A DNA stretch of 64,000 bases. Origin: Diphasiastrum complanatum (Eukaryota > Streptophyta > Lycopodiopsida > Lycopodiales > Lycopodiaceae). Of the stretch, positions 11,160 to 23,084 are shown one piece after another (the first letter of the stretch is position 1; the number at the start of each line of letters is the position of its first letter). Below the pieces are notes generated by a model. The model was given only the letters and a program-made list of their open reading frames with translations, was not told the origin of the DNA and did no database searches. The position numbers and the translations under genes were made by a program. The stretch is taken from assembly GCA_029204225.1 (NCBI GenBank), contig CM055094.1:10461153-10525152 (forward strand). The letters are read 5' to 3'.

Positions 11160-13361
11160 TGAATCATAAGATACGTCAAGTACTAAAACGCTTTCGAATA
11201 TACAATATTTTGTGTAAATCTTGCCATTCCTTCTTTATTTGTAAATCGATCGTCAATATCTCTAATCAGTACTCTCTGCAATTCAAACGACAAATCTGAA
11301 TTGCTTGGCACTAAAGGGATCCATGGAATGAGAACTCTACTTTCCATATTCTTCCTAGTCACTATCTTCGCCTCTATAACCTCGCCTCTATGACTTGTTT
11401 ACCCAATCTATGAATGATAAGTTTTGTACCATTGCACAATTCCTTGCGCGACGCTATCGACCGCAACAACATCACTATCATGCCAACTTTCAATGCTTAA
11501 CCACGCTATCAGCGCTATAAAATGTGCAAAGCATCACCAAGAAGTTGCTCAACAATGTTCGAATTGATCTAATCCACGTTTTCGTTCAACGAGGTCAATA
11601 TTGCACGACTTCTTAAAAAATCGACATTTCTGTAATGTCTTGCAATATAAAAAAAAGTGAACAAAATCAATTCGCACACATTGCGCGTCCTTAGACACAT
11701 ACATACTGGCAAAGAAATCAAATCCAAACCACGCTACACTAATCTAGGCTCACGACCATCTCCAATACTCAATAAATACTCTACAAACCTCGACTGTTCG
11801 TTCCTTTTGGCTCCCTCCACATCCATAACGTGCATGTTTGTTGACAGTTTGTGCACCTCCATATATTTTCACAAACGTGAACACTTCAGTGAAGCGCTCA
11901 CAATTTGTGCACGACCGTCTTGTCATACCATCGGGAGCACCTGACGGAAATTATCACAAAAAATGATCGAAACTTCTCCAAATGAATCAATACCCAATAT
12001 GTCCCGTAGAGACTGATCCACACACTCGATGACATACTTATGTACCAAGGGGCCTTGTCTCAAATAATGCTTCTTGGTTTCCAAGGGGAGGCTCGAACCT
12101 GGGACCAAAGAAACTTTGGATGCCAAGCTAACCAGTTGAGCCAACCCCGTTGGGTCTGTCTCAAATAATGAGTCGACATACCATCAAAAGCTTATCTAAT
12201 AGAGACTGTTTCGGGATGTTGCATGTCGAGCTTTCATTCAATTCCGTCAGAGGAATTCTAAATCTAGAGTGCGCGGTTCTATCACCTTTCATTAACAATG
12301 CAACGATCCCCAACGATGCAACTACCAATGTTATCCAACCTTGCGCACGCACGTGACACTATAGAGAAATGTCTTACCGTACCACTTAGACCATCTACAA
12401 AGAACACTCCACCCACTCTTCATAACACATGTTCACGTACCACACAGTCAAAAATCACGTGCTGATCCACATTCAATCTCTCGATGTCAGCCTCTACCTT
12501 TAAAATACATACGTCCAATGGTCAGAATGGACTATACATTGATTCTATGGGTCCACTTTCACACTCTCTTGTTGTAAACGTAAAACCGTGGCAAGTCTTG
12601 GTACAACAACTTTCAAGCCTCCGAATTGCCACTTCTATTCAACTCAAAAAAAACTGTCAAAGTGGTACTTGAGTGACCTTCTACGACCTCCTCGACTCCC
12701 TCACTAAAGTAAACCAACTCCTGTCCATGAAGATGAATTGCCAGTCGAGTCACAATTGGCTTATGAGCATCCATAGAAAGCCCAAACAATCGCTAGCAAG
12801 CCTCACTCATAGAGAAATATTGAGAATTAAAAAATTGCTCTATCTCATTCACTGGCCTAGCTATCTACTGACCACCACCCTCCACGGCCTCTGCCGTAAT
12901 CATATATGGTCCCTTGTACACGTATTTGTACAAATACTTCACATTACGTATATGTACACATATCTCTATGTTGATGTGACACTGAAATGTAATGTCAATC
13001 ATTTGTTGTACGATACTACCCACATGTTATCTAATTCTATTCCATTCAACCGCATCTTCACTTCGTTGTCTCTATGCTTATACGAAAGATACCCATTCAC
13101 TACCGTTGTTTCATCAATGAAATTCCTTGGGTAGTTCTTCAAGCATTTTTCATCCTTCATGCACGGTGCATTTGGAAAAAGACAGGTCCTCACTATCTCA
13201 TACAACTCTGGATCATTCTCTCTGAAGTTTCATGCTAAAAACCCTACACACCAAATCGGACCTATTTGCAGGTGTCTGCTGAAATCTCAACTCTCTCCTC
13301 ACTTCTAACCAATTTGAGTTCGATGTCATTGTGATAGACAAAACCCAACTCCCTAACAACG
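11160..13361 (-). pseudogene. Helitron RepHel (Rep Y2 and PIF1-like helicase), main part, broken
   Basis: RepHel is the rolling-circle replication initiator and helicase of Helitrons. Reading down the minus strand, a segment near 13340-13210 matches the Rep region (TPANRSDLVCRVFSMKL). Next comes CKDEKC-type zinc sequence (APCMKDEKCLKNYP, about 13170-13130) and LDNMWVVSYN. The two-tyrosine Rep motif YLYKYVYKG is at about 12945-12919, followed by EACQRLFGLSMDAHKPIVTRL. PIF1 blocks follow: VASLGIVALLMKGDRTAHSR and STCNIPK (12330-12210), then VIECVDQSLRDILG and FRQVLPMV (about 12035-11930). The C-terminal block ESRVLIPWIPLVPSNSDL lies near 11350-11290. Several stops and frameshifts break it. The SINE at 12069 interrupts the helicase, and the copia element at 13362 splits the Rep domain. 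Not functional. Confidence 0.9.
12056..12169 (-). mobile_element. 88-bp tRNA-derived SINE with 13-bp target duplication
   Basis: The insert 12069-12156 is flanked by perfect 13-bp repeats TGTCTCAAATAAT (12056-12068 and 12157-12169). On the minus strand it carries a tRNA-like A box (TGGCTCAACTGG) and B box (GGTTCGAGCC) with tRNA-like spacing, then a short unrelated tail. It interrupts the Helitron helicase reading. It could also be called a tRNA retropseudogene, but the D and anticodon arms are not clearly tRNA. Confidence 0.85.
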
Positions 13362-14016
13362 TGTGAAAATTGTCAACATTTCCTAGCTAGTTTGAGGCCT
13401 AAATTGGCTAAAATTGTAAATAGTTTTGGTTCTGGAGTTTCACACGTGTGAACCAGGCCACAATGTTTTTATTTACTGTATTTTTTCAGTATGATGAAGT
13501 GTCAAACTTCATACCCTTCAAAATGAGACCATTTTGATGTATTTTGGTCATATAAGCCATTTTTAGCTATTTTTCCTATATAGGGAATATCTAGGGTCAA
13601 GTACCTTCTAGAGAGAGGAGAGAGAGTCATCTTCCTCATCCATAAATAGTAGGGAAGTCGTGGAGAACAGGTTGGAGAAACCTTTTGTATGCTTCATTGA
13701 GATCAATAGATCATTGTCATTGTTTCTTCCTCCATTGAGAGCATTGTTGTGTGTATTGTCTTCAAGCTATTGTGTATGATCTTAGGTGCTTTCCAAAAGT
13801 GGTAGGCTGATGTATTATGGACTGTATAATGCTATTTTGGGCCGCACTTGATGTTTATGGAAGTTTCCATTTGTGATAAATGCTTTTTGATCAAGTTCTT
13901 TGCATTCTAGGTAGCATAGAATGTGTTGCCAATTCCTAGCTTATGTAGTTTGGAGTGCAAGCATTCAAGCCAATGATCTTGGAGTTTAGATCCACTTAGG
14001 ATCTGTATTTTTCACA
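13362..14016 (+). repeat. copia-1 5' LTR
   Basis: 655 bp, TG...CA ends. A TATA-like box (CTATATAGGG) near 13576-13587 is the likely element promoter, followed by an LTR leader. Confidence 0.97.
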
Positions 14017-14031
14017 TGGTATCAGAGCTGG
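14017..14031 (+). promoter_or_regulatory. copia-1 primer binding site
   Basis: TGGTATCAGAGCTGG abuts the 5' LTR. TGGTATCAGAGC is the usual plant PBS complementary to the 3' end of initiator Met-tRNA, where minus-strand cDNA synthesis starts. Confidence 0.95.
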
Positions 14032-15188
14032 TTGGCTTCTATTTACAGTAAGTATTCCATTTTTGGTGATATTTGGATGTTTGATCAAGTTCTAGCATGA
14101 TTTTGCATTGCTTTGTTGATCAAATCTTACTAACCTTTGTTTTGTGAGTTGAACTTGTGGATCAAAAGCATATTTCAGGTCTATTGAAGATCAGAGGCTG
14201 AAAAGAAACTATTTTGGATCAGATCATAACACCTAATCATTTGTGATTGTGAGGCTTGTGCATATTCAATACTAACAATGTTCTTTTCAATCCTATTGTT
14301 GACAATCTCCATTCTTGGATGAACACTCTCCTTAAGTGGATGAAACTTCTCCTTAAGTGGATGACAAATGCTCTTTTGAGTGAGTTGTAATTCTCCTAAA
14401 GGCTGAGCAAAGCTCCCATTTGGATGAAAGATCCCCTTTTTTGGGTGAACATATTGTAAGCTCCATTGTGAAGAGCATATTGTAAAGATTGTCATCAATT
14501 TTAGCATAAATTTTGGTGTACTTTGTTGAGCATGTAAGTAACTCTCCTTATGTAATTTGATTGGAGCATTTGCTGGAAGGTGTTAACCATTATGCAAGTG
14601 TGTTTTCAGGTTCTTAACAGGTTGAGGAACATTCTCATGTGAAGTGATCTTAGATCTACATCTAAACACCAAGATTTGACAAGATAGTGAAGCTAGTCTT
14701 GTGATTCACTAAGTGTGCTCATTCATTCACCTCTAAATCTTGTATTTATCACTTGCTGGAGTTTATAAACTTTTAGAAGTGTGGTTTACATGTGGTTTTA
14801 CAGGTTGAATCAATATCTTAGTGTGTTGATCATATGTTGATCAAGTTTGTTCATTACTAGGTAATCTTGGCATCCTAGTTTTGGGTATTTTCTAAGAATG
14901 CAAGTAACTCTTCACACCATAACTTGATTTGGTCACTTGCTGGAAAGTTTGAGAGCTTAAGCAAGAGTGTGTTCAGGTTGGTTTGATTTTGTAATCCATT
15001 CTTAGTGTGTGCAAAGTGTTGCATGTGTTTCAATCTTCCTTTCTATGCTTGGAAACCATCTAGGTTCAAGATAGAAGTGTTTTAGGGTCCTAAATCTTCA
15101 TAGATCTCTTTATCTATCATTTGTTGAGAGAAAAGTGAGTGCTAAGTGCTTTAGGACAGAACCTAAAAGTTGAAGAAACATTAGAATC

Positions 15189-18100
15189 ATGGCTTCCAAT
15201 GGTGGGATCATGCTAGAGTCTAGTGAAAGGTTGAGTTCATCAAACTACTCTACTTGGAAAGTGAGGATGGAGTCCTTACTTGAGTTGAATGAACTCATGG
15301 ACATAGTTGCAGAAATTGAAGAGAGACCTCTCACACTTCAAGAGCAACAAAGGTTTGATAAGAAGGCCAAAAGGGCTCTTCATATCATTAAAATGAATGT
15401 TACAAATGAACTTCTCAAGGAAGTTGGAAAGTGTCAAAGTGCAAGTGAGGCATGGAATGCCTTAAAGAAGCTCTTTGAATCAAAGTCCACATCTAGGGTA
15501 TTGACCCTAAGGAGACAAATATTTTCTAGTAGGCAAAGAGAGGGTGAAAGTGCTCATGCATTTATCTTGAGAGTTAAGTCCCTAAGTGATGATTTAGCAT
15601 GCATTGATGAGAACATAAAAGATGGTGAAATAGTCCAAGTTATGTTGAATGGTTTGCTAAATGAACATGCTAACCTTGTGCAAAGTTTTGCCATTCAAAG
15701 AGTCTTGCCAAGTGTGGTTGACTTGCAAGAAATCTTATTGGCTGAAGAACATAGGTTGCAATCAAAGCTTGATGGTGCATCCTTGCAAGGTGGAGGTGAA
15801 GAGGCTTTCTTCACAAAAGGCAAATTCAAGGGCAAAGGTAAAGGCAAAGGGAAATGGTCCAAAGGTGGTAACTTTGATCATGATGATCACTCTTCCTCTT
15901 CCTCTTCTACTAAGAACAATAAGTCAAAGTTCAAGTGCTTTTATTGTGGGATAAAAGGTCATTTTGCAAATGAATGTTATAAGAAGAAAAGAGAGCAAGG
16001 AGAGAGGCAAGGAAATCTTACAATAGATGAGGAAGAACATAACACATGTGAATCACTTGTTATGACTTCAAGTTTGTTAGCCAACATAGATGATAATGAT
16101 CCTTGGTGGATTGATAGTGGAGCCTCATCTCACATGACAAGACATAAGGAATACTTTACATCCTTATTGTCTTATGAGGGAGAAGGTAACATCATCTACA
16201 CTGCAAATGATGGTCAATGTGACATCAAAGGCATAGGCACTATTCCTATTTCCCTTTCAACAAATAGGAAAGCAAATCTTGAAAATGTTTTGTACATTCC
16301 TTCAATCACTAAGAATTTGCTTAGTGTAAGTCAAATGATTGACAAAGGACTTGATGTGGAGTTCATTGGAGATGCATGTTTGATAAGTAAATGTGGATCC
16401 TTGATTGCTCAAGGTAGGAGGCATGATAAACTTTTCAAGCTTGATGCATGTGTGATCTCTAATCATGAAGGATGTATGGCTAGGGAGCAATTGACAAACC
16501 AAGAAGTTTGGCACAAGAGGTTGGGCCATCCCAACTTCAAATCTTTGGAGGTAATGGCAAAGAAAGAGCTTGTTCTTGGTCTCCCTAAAAGTCTTGTTGC
16601 AAACAATAGTGTTTGTGAACATTGTGCCTTGTCCAAATCTCATAGACTTGCTTATTCTAGATCTACTTCTAGATCTAAAGAAGCTTTTCAACTTGTGCAT
16701 TCTGATATTCATTCTTCTAGTACAACTAGCAATGGTGGGGCAAAGATGTATGCAACTTTCATTGATGACTTTAGTAGGTATACTTGGATCTATCTTCTTA
16801 AAAGTAAGGATGAAGTGTTTGCTGCATTTGTCAAGTTCAAGAATGAAATGGAAAACCAATTCAATACAAAGATCAAATGCTTAAGATCTGATAATGGAGG
16901 GGAATACACCTCAAATAGGTTCAAAGACTTTTGTATAGCACATGGGATTAAGAGGGAGATGTCTAGTCCTAGGACTCCACAACAGAATGGAGTGGCCGAG
17001 AGGAAGAATAGAACCCTTTGTGAATGTGCCAAGGCAATGAGACTACATGCTAATCTTGCTAAGTCTTTTTGGGGGGAAGCTTTAGCATGTGCTAACTATC
17101 TATGTAATAGATGGACAAGTGCTTCCTTGGATGGTAAAACTCCTCATGAGGTTCTTTATGGTAGAAGGCCGAGTGTCAAGCATTGTAGGATCTTTGGATG
17201 TACATGTTTTGTCAATATCACACTTGATGATAGAACTAAAGAAGATCCTTCATCAAAGAAGGGTGTGTTTGTTGGCTATAGTGAAGTAAGCAAGGCTTAC
17301 AAAGTGTACATTCCTTCTACAAAGAAAGTTGTCATAAGTAGGGATGTCATCTTTCATGAAGAGAATGTTTCCAATGTTGTTGATGTTGATGTTGATGTGC
17401 CTACTAATCATCATGATGTGCAAGATGTCTTGGATGAAGATGGAGATGCCACTCCAAAGCAAACTTCAAGGAAGACTCAAAGGCAAAGGGCTAAGCCATC
17501 AAGGCTAACCTATGATGAAAAAGGAAAGCAAGTGGTGGACAACTCTAACTTTGCTTTTCTTACCTCTTTTGATGAACCAACTTGTGTAGGTGAAGCAATT
17601 CAAAAGAAGGAATGGATCCAAGCCATGGATCATGAGCATCAAGCACTCATCAAAAGCAACACATGGAGGTTGGTAAAGCTTCCAAAGGACAAGAAGGCAA
17701 TTGGTTGTAAGTGGATCTTCAAGATCAAGACAAATCAAGATGGATCAATCAACAAGTACAAGGCAAGGTTGGTGGCAAAGGGGTATGCTCAAGAATATGG
17801 TATTGACTATGATGAGACCTTTGCACCCGTGGCAAAGATGGTAACTATTCGAATCCTAATCTCTCTTGCAACTCTTTATGATTGGGATATGTGGCAAATG
17901 GATGTTACTAATGCCTTCTTGAATGGTGATCTTGAAGAAGATATTTACATGGAGCAACCCGAGGGCTATGTTTCACATGATGAGCCTAATCATGTGTGCT
18001 ATCTCCAAAAGAGTTTGTATGGGCTAAAGCAAGCACCAAGGAGTTGGTATGCTAAGCTCAATTCCTTCTTACTTTCTCAAAACTTTGTTATGAGTGAGTA

Positions 18101-19142
18101 TGATCATTCTCTCTACTTTAGATTGAATGAAAATGATATCACTTTACTTTTGATCTATGTTGATGACATTATCTTAAGTGGTGGTAACAATCTAGATATA
18201 GATGAAATCAAGATGGCACTCAAAAGAGAGTTTGAAATTCAAGATCTTGGTAAACTTCATTATATCTTAGGAATAGAGATTATTAGAACTTCTAAATCTA
18301 CATTCATATGTCAAGAAAAGTATGTTAACTCTATTCTAAAAAGGTTTCATATGGAAGATTGTGAAGTTGTTTCTACTCCTATGGAATCAAATGTAAAGCT
18401 AACTACAAGAAGTAATGAAAGATCCTTCAAGGACATTACTCTCTATAGAAAGCTAATAGGATCTCTTATATGGTTAACCATCACAAGACCTGATCTAAGC
18501 TTTGTGGTTGGTAAACTAAGTCAATTTATGCAAGATCCTAGTGAGGCTCATTGGAAGCTAGGAAAGAGAGTACTTAGATACATCTCGGGATCTAGAGATT
18601 TTGGCATCTTGTATGGAGGTACTACACCTAACCTTTGTGGATTTTCAGATTCAGATTTTGCAGGTGATCAAATGGATAGGAAGTCAACAAGTGCCTTTGC
18701 AATCTATCTTGGAGATGGAGTGGTCTCATGGCTATCAAAGAAGCAACCAACTATCTCTCTATCTTCCACCGAAGCCGAGTACAAGGCATTAACAACATGC
18801 ACCAAGGAGATTCTTTGGATCAAGAGGATGTTATTGGATCTTCACTTGCTGGAACCAGAGAAGACTCCAATCATACTTTGTGATAACCTTTCAGCCCAAA
18901 GCTTGGCAAGCAATCCTGTTTTTCATGCAAGGAGCAAGCACATTGAGATTGCTCACCATTTTGTGAGAGATCAAGTCATTGCCAAAGAGGTGGAGCTTCA
19001 ACATGTCTCTTCAAAGGAGTGTGTGGCTGATATCTTCACCAAACCATTGGGAAAGGACCTATATTTAATGCATAGATCTAATCTTGGAATGTGCTCAAAG
19101 ACTATGTTGAAACTAGCATCCAATGTTGAAGAGGGAGTGTGA
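15189..19142 (+). CDS. copia-1 gag-pol polyprotein, 1317 aa, intact
   Basis: Single frame encoding capsid, protease, integrase, reverse transcriptase and RNase H. Residues 1-245 are gag; the CCHC knuckle CFYCGIKGHFANEC starts at residue 250. The protease DSG is at 309-311 in WWIDSGASSHM. The GAG-pre-integrase block HKRLGHPNF is present. The integrase triad is D506 (HSDIH), D568 (SDNGGEY) and E604 (GVAERKN), so D568 to E604 has DD35E spacing. The RT block WQMDVTNAFLNGDL and the catalytic YVDD at 990-993 are intact. RNase H has SDSDFAGD and SSTEAEYKAL. No internal stop or frameshift; the TGA lies three codons inside the 3' LTR start. All catalytic residues I can check are present, so the element may be autonomous. 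The start ATG is the first in frame after the leader. Confidence 0.97.
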   Translation: MASNGGIMLESSERLSSSNYSTWKVRMESLLELNELMDIVAEIEERPLTLQEQQRFDKKAKRALHIIKMNVTNELLKEVGKCQSASEAWNALKKLFESKSTSRVLTLRRQIFSSRQREGESAHAFILRVKSLSDDLACIDENIKDGEIVQVMLNGLLNEHANLVQSFAIQRVLPSVVDLQEILLAEEHRLQSKLDGASLQGGGEEAFFTKGKFKGKGKGKGKWSKGGNFDHDDHSSSSSSTKNNKSKFKCFYCGIKGHFANECYKKKREQGERQGNLTIDEEEHNTCESLVMTSSLLANIDDNDPWWIDSGASSHMTRHKEYFTSLLSYEGEGNIIYTANDGQCDIKGIGTIPISLSTNRKANLENVLYIPSITKNLLSVSQMIDKGLDVEFIGDACLISKCGSLIAQGRRHDKLFKLDACVISNHEGCMAREQLTNQEVWHKRLGHPNFKSLEVMAKKELVLGLPKSLVANNSVCEHCALSKSHRLAYSRSTSRSKEAFQLVHSDIHSSSTTSNGGAKMYATFIDDFSRYTWIYLLKSKDEVFAAFVKFKNEMENQFNTKIKCLRSDNGGEYTSNRFKDFCIAHGIKREMSSPRTPQQNGVAERKNRTLCECAKAMRLHANLAKSFWGEALACANYLCNRWTSASLDGKTPHEVLYGRRPSVKHCRIFGCTCFVNITLDDRTKEDPSSKKGVFVGYSEVSKAYKVYIPSTKKVVISRDVIFHEENVSNVVDVDVDVPTNHHDVQDVLDEDGDATPKQTSRKTQRQRAKPSRLTYDEKGKQVVDNSNFAFLTSFDEPTCVGEAIQKKEWIQAMDHEHQALIKSNTWRLVKLPKDKKAIGCKWIFKIKTNQDGSINKYKARLVAKGYAQEYGIDYDETFAPVAKMVTIRILISLATLYDWDMWQMDVTNAFLNGDLEEDIYMEQPEGYVSHDEPNHVCYLQKSLYGLKQAPRSWYAKLNSFLLSQNFVMSEYDHSLYFRLNENDITLLLIYVDDIILSGGNNLDIDEIKMALKREFEIQDLGKLHYILGIEIIRTSKSTFICQEKYVNSILKRFHMEDCEVVSTPMESNVKLTTRSNERSFKDITLYRKLIGSLIWLTITRPDLSFVVGKLSQFMQDPSEAHWKLGKRVLRYISGSRDFGILYGGTTPNLCGFSDSDFAGDQMDRKSTSAFAIYLGDGVVSWLSKKQPTISLSSTEAEYKALTTCTKEILWIKRMLLDLHLLEPEKTPIILCDNLSAQSLASNPVFHARSKHIEIAHHFVRDQVIAKEVELQHVSSKECVADIFTKPLGKDLYLMHRSNLGMCSKTMLKLASNVEEGV
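19128..19137 (+). promoter_or_regulatory. copia-1 polypurine tract
   Basis: GAAGAGGGAG immediately before the 3' LTR; the expected plus-strand primer for cDNA synthesis. Confidence 0.85.
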
Positions 19143-19792
19143 AAATTGTCAACATTTCCTAGCTAGTTTGAGGCCTAAATTGGCTAAAATTGTAAATAGT
19201 TTTGGTTCTGGAGTTTCACACGTGTGAACCAGGCCACAATGTTTTTATTTACTGTATTTTTTCAGTATGATGAAGTGTCAAACTTCATACCCTTCAAAAT
19301 GAGACCATTTTGATGTATTTTGGTCATATAAGCCATTTTTAGCTATTTTTCCTATATAGGGAATATCTAGGGTCAAGTACCTTCTAGAGAGAGGAGAGAG
19401 AGTCATCTTCCTCATCCATAAATAGTAGGGAAGTCGTGGAGAACAGGTTGGAGAAACCTTTTGTATGCTTCATTGAGATCAATAGATCATTGTCATTGTT
19501 TCTTCCTCCATTGAGAGCATTGTTGTGTGTATTGTCTTCAAGCTATTGTGTATGATCTTAGGTGCTTTCCAAAAGTGGTAGGCTGATGTATTATGGAATG
19601 TATAATGCTATTTTGGGCCGCACTTGATGTTTATGGAAGTTTCCATTTGTGATAAATGCTTTTTGATCAAGTTCTTTGCATTCTAGGTAGCATAGAATGT
19701 GTTGCCAATTCCTAGCTTATGTAGTTTGGAGTGCAAGCATTCAAGCCAATGATCTTGGAGTTTAGATCCACTTAGGATCTGTATTTTTCACA
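19138..19792 (+). repeat. copia-1 3' LTR
   Basis: Same length as the 5' LTR and nearly identical. It ends TTTTCACA and is followed by the target duplication CAACG. Confidence 0.97.
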
Positions 19793-20640
19793 CAACGACC
19801 ATAGCATCTTGGTACTGTTGATGCATATGACACGATGAATCGATATAAGACGATGGATGGACTATTCATTGCCCTATATCGCTAGCGGAATGAGCCCCAA
19901 GGGCATTAACGATGCCATTGCGAATCTCTCTACGAAATCTATCTCGATTGCTATAGATGTAGTTCATGTTGTTTTGGACCATTTTTGCTACCACGTCACC
20001 ACACACATACTCATGTAACAGCCTTCCACCCAAATATATAGGTGAAACATGCTCTGCTCATACCTATAAATGATAGTTGTAAAACTCTCGAATGGTGAAC
20101 TTTGTGTCCAACCCCTAATTGCTCTTCAGGAGCATCTGAATGTATATCATCACGAATGTCATCATCATCAGCATGTGCAACATCTCTCATATACATATGT
20201 GGAATTCCCCGATACCACCCATTGGTACCGTAAGGAAAGAGGAGGACAAAATGCAAGGTATCATACGATGAATGATGCTCTGTGATATGATGCAAACCAT
20301 CTTGAATGGAGTGCAATATGAAGTCACACATTCCTTCACTAGCACCTATCTACGATCCGGCTTTCTACACCATCATACAGAACAGTAAGCTCTCTTACTT
20401 TTTTCAGATTGTAAACGTTGCCATTTTGATAATATGAGGATGGAATGCTTGTGTAAAGTAGTAGTTCATGGAAAAATATGAGGGAAAGTGGGCACTGGAT
20501 CACGATCCACCACTTACTTGATGCAAGTAATAATTGTTGATGTTTTTCACTCCTTTCGTAAGGATGTGTAGGCTGTAAATCACGATTTTTTGCTCTTAAA
20601 ACAGTAAGTGATGTATTCACATATGCACAATGGTGCATTG
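19793..20640 (-). pseudogene. Helitron RepHel N-terminal part, split off by copia-1
   Basis: The minus-strand frame at 20331-20011 encodes YDTLHFVLLFPYGTNGWYR, the Helitron-like N-terminal block that precedes the Rep core. Between 20010 and 19793 lies VHPSSYIDSS...MHQQYQDAMVVV, matching the usual PSSF...QDAMAIV block. This continues beyond the copia insertion at 13361, so 19793 and 13361 were adjacent before that insertion. Decayed, with frame changes. The 5' TC end of the Helitron was not found. Confidence 0.8.
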
Positions 20641-22261
20641 TTGAAGTTGGATATGAGCATACTGATCCAACGCTGGCTGCACATTTCTATTCCAATGTGT
20701 TCACGTGTGGGAATATGCATATGACTATGTACTATAGCTACACAAATCGCAAAGAAACTCGCTGGAAGAGCGACTACATCTGTTATAACATACTTGTTTG
20801 AATGGATTCACTTTTGAGCAATGGTTTTGCACCTTCATCGCTGGAAGGACAGTAATGATAACACCTTTTTGAAGCAATGATAACACTTTTGAAAGATGTA
20901 GGGATCTGTCACTTCAACATGATTGTTGATTCTTCGCTGAGAGATAGTGACCTACTATTTACCAATAGTTGTTTGAACCATCTTTTGATGTATGGGTTAT
21001 GATAGTGCATGCTTTAATATATGAAGCCATATGTCTCTTGCTTCACAACGACCTCTATAATGCAGCATTACACCTCGATTCCATTTTCAGATTCGATTCA
21101 TACTCTCATACAGGTATGTGCTTCGATAAAGAGACTAAAAATGATGGGTAGTTGTGTGCTCTTTACCATATGCAGATAACGCGTTTCATAGATAAATACA
21201 TACTGATTGGCATTGCTTTTTATGGTATCACTGCTATGGCATAGATTAGACTCGAATACGCTTACTAGCACTCTTTAAGGGAAACGTTTTTCATAAACAA
21301 ACATGACTTCCTTAGGATTTGTATGCGACAACTATTCAAGTTAGTACTACAATACTTTAATTTTCTCACTGATGTGCAATGCGGTAATAGTGTTTACACT
21401 ATGAAGATGAATGGTGGTAAGTTAAAGAAGATGTTTTTATATCAATAAGCATGGTTAAACAAACTACATCATTCAGTTTGTCCATTCTTCAATAAAAAGC
21501 ATGCTTAGTTAACTATGGCTACACTTATGATGACTTTGCAAGTTACTCTTCCCATGTTTAAAGGCTATAAATGATAACACAAGTATAGATAACCTAGGCA
21601 CCCCTAATGTACATGGATTTGTACAGGGGAATGCTACACTGGTAGGGATTGGTATGGCATGGATTTGCCCCAATCCTTTTGTAAGTGTTAGGGTAATATA
21701 CTTGGCTAAAAAAACAACTATGCACAAGTATAGTTGATTTGTTTCTTAAAGACACGATTGGTACTAAGAAATTAATAAAACATGGTGGTAGATGGTGTAC
21801 GCTTGGAAAGCATGGATATGCTCAAGGGTTTCGAAAATGGTACCGTGCCTATTATGGGTTTAGGTATTGGTATGGTGTGGATTGGCCCCATACTTGAATA
21901 CTGATCTATGCTATCTCTCGTTTGCGATTTGCAATCTATTTAGCACAGTTATTTTTTCAAATACATATGTTTTAATTCTATAAATTGATATGGACTAGTA
22001 CCATAAAATTGATCAGAATGGCGGAAAGCCCTGATACGGTAATAATATGAGAAGACCTATCACTAGTAATCATGTTCACATAGGGATGATTGGACTACAT
22101 TTTTACATCAAATATTTTAAGCTGTTAAGCTCCTAAACTTATTTTGGACATGGATAACAACTGGCGTTCAACGTTGACACCTGTCTTCTCTAACTTGTGC
22201 AGTTTTGTGTGGTGAGATGGTAGCAGGTACCAATTGGACGTCTTAAAATTTGTTTCACTTT
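20641..22261. other. No gene recognised
   Basis: AT-rich sequence without a convincing ORF, splice pattern or LTR. Part may be the 5' region of the Helitron. Confidence 0.5.
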
Positions 22262-22514
<253 letters not shown>

Positions 22515-22835
22515 CTTTTGGTGTAAATCCAACTATCCTTTGGTCGAGATAGTATCAAACCTTTATCTTACGTGGATTCATAGGCTAACAAAGGCTTTTT
22601 TTCATGGTTTAGTCCTCAAGTTGGTTTCAGGATGCTATTGATCTTGGTTATGGGGAGTCCCTTCCTCCCCCTAACCGATTCATACAAGCTTCGAGCTGTT
22701 GTATGAAAAGAGTTGTGATGTTGCATAGTTATATTATTGAAACTGATCTTGCTACCTGTAATGCCGCTGGGCCAGAGGATAAAGTGCTCTGCATGATTGA
22801 TCTCTTAGATACCTTTACATTGGATTAAAATTTAC

Positions 22836-23084
22836 ATGGATTATGGTAAAAACCATATTGACTCTCTGGGAACTGTGAAAAATTGTGCTGCTGATTTAGC
22901 CAGTCTTGTTGATAAATATGAGGAGGAAGAGAGATCTTTTAACCAAAATATAAGAAAAGTCTTTGTTTGCCTTGAAAAAGAAAACGACTCCTTGTCTGCC
23001 GAGCCTACTCCTACCATTTCTGATACACCCCTCTCTCCGCACCCTCTTGTTTTCTTAGATGAGTTGGATGATATTATCAGTTAA
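22836..23084 (+). CDS. 82-codon ORF, unknown, possibly part of a repeat element
   Basis: Encodes an acidic, coiled-coil-like peptide (LASLVDKYEEEERSF), then a Ser/Pro/Thr stretch. An adjacent open stretch in another frame (about 22620-22815) may have been joined to it. It lies between R-repeat copies 1 and 2, so it may be a remnant of the element that ends in the R repeat. No family recognised; real coding status is doubtful. Confidence 0.2.
   Translation: MDYGKNHIDSLGTVKNCAADLASLVDKYEEEERSFNQNIRKVFVCLEKENDSLSAEPTPTISDTPLSPHPLVFLDELDDIIS

Larger units (their letters stand above)
13362..19792 (+). mobile_element. Complete young Ty1-copia retrotransposon (copia-1)
   Basis: Two 655-bp LTRs (13362-14016, 19138-19792) begin TGTGAAAATTG and end TTTTCACA. 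The 5-bp target duplication is CAACG (13357-13361 and 19793-19797). A primer site for initiator Met-tRNA follows the 5' LTR, a purine tract precedes the 3' LTR, and one long gag-pol frame lies between. Reading the LTRs side by side I saw one substitution (C at about 13819, A at about 19595), so insertion was recent. It sits inside the minus-strand Helitron Rep sequence, which resumes on both sides. Confidence 0.98.

Noticed and set aside
12069-12156. Functional tRNA gene
   Set aside because: A and B boxes are present, but the arms do not fold into a complete tRNA and target duplications flank it.
16302-16859. 185-codon minus-strand ORF and other antisense frames in copia-1
   Set aside because: Shadow of the intact gag-pol frame; no independent motif.
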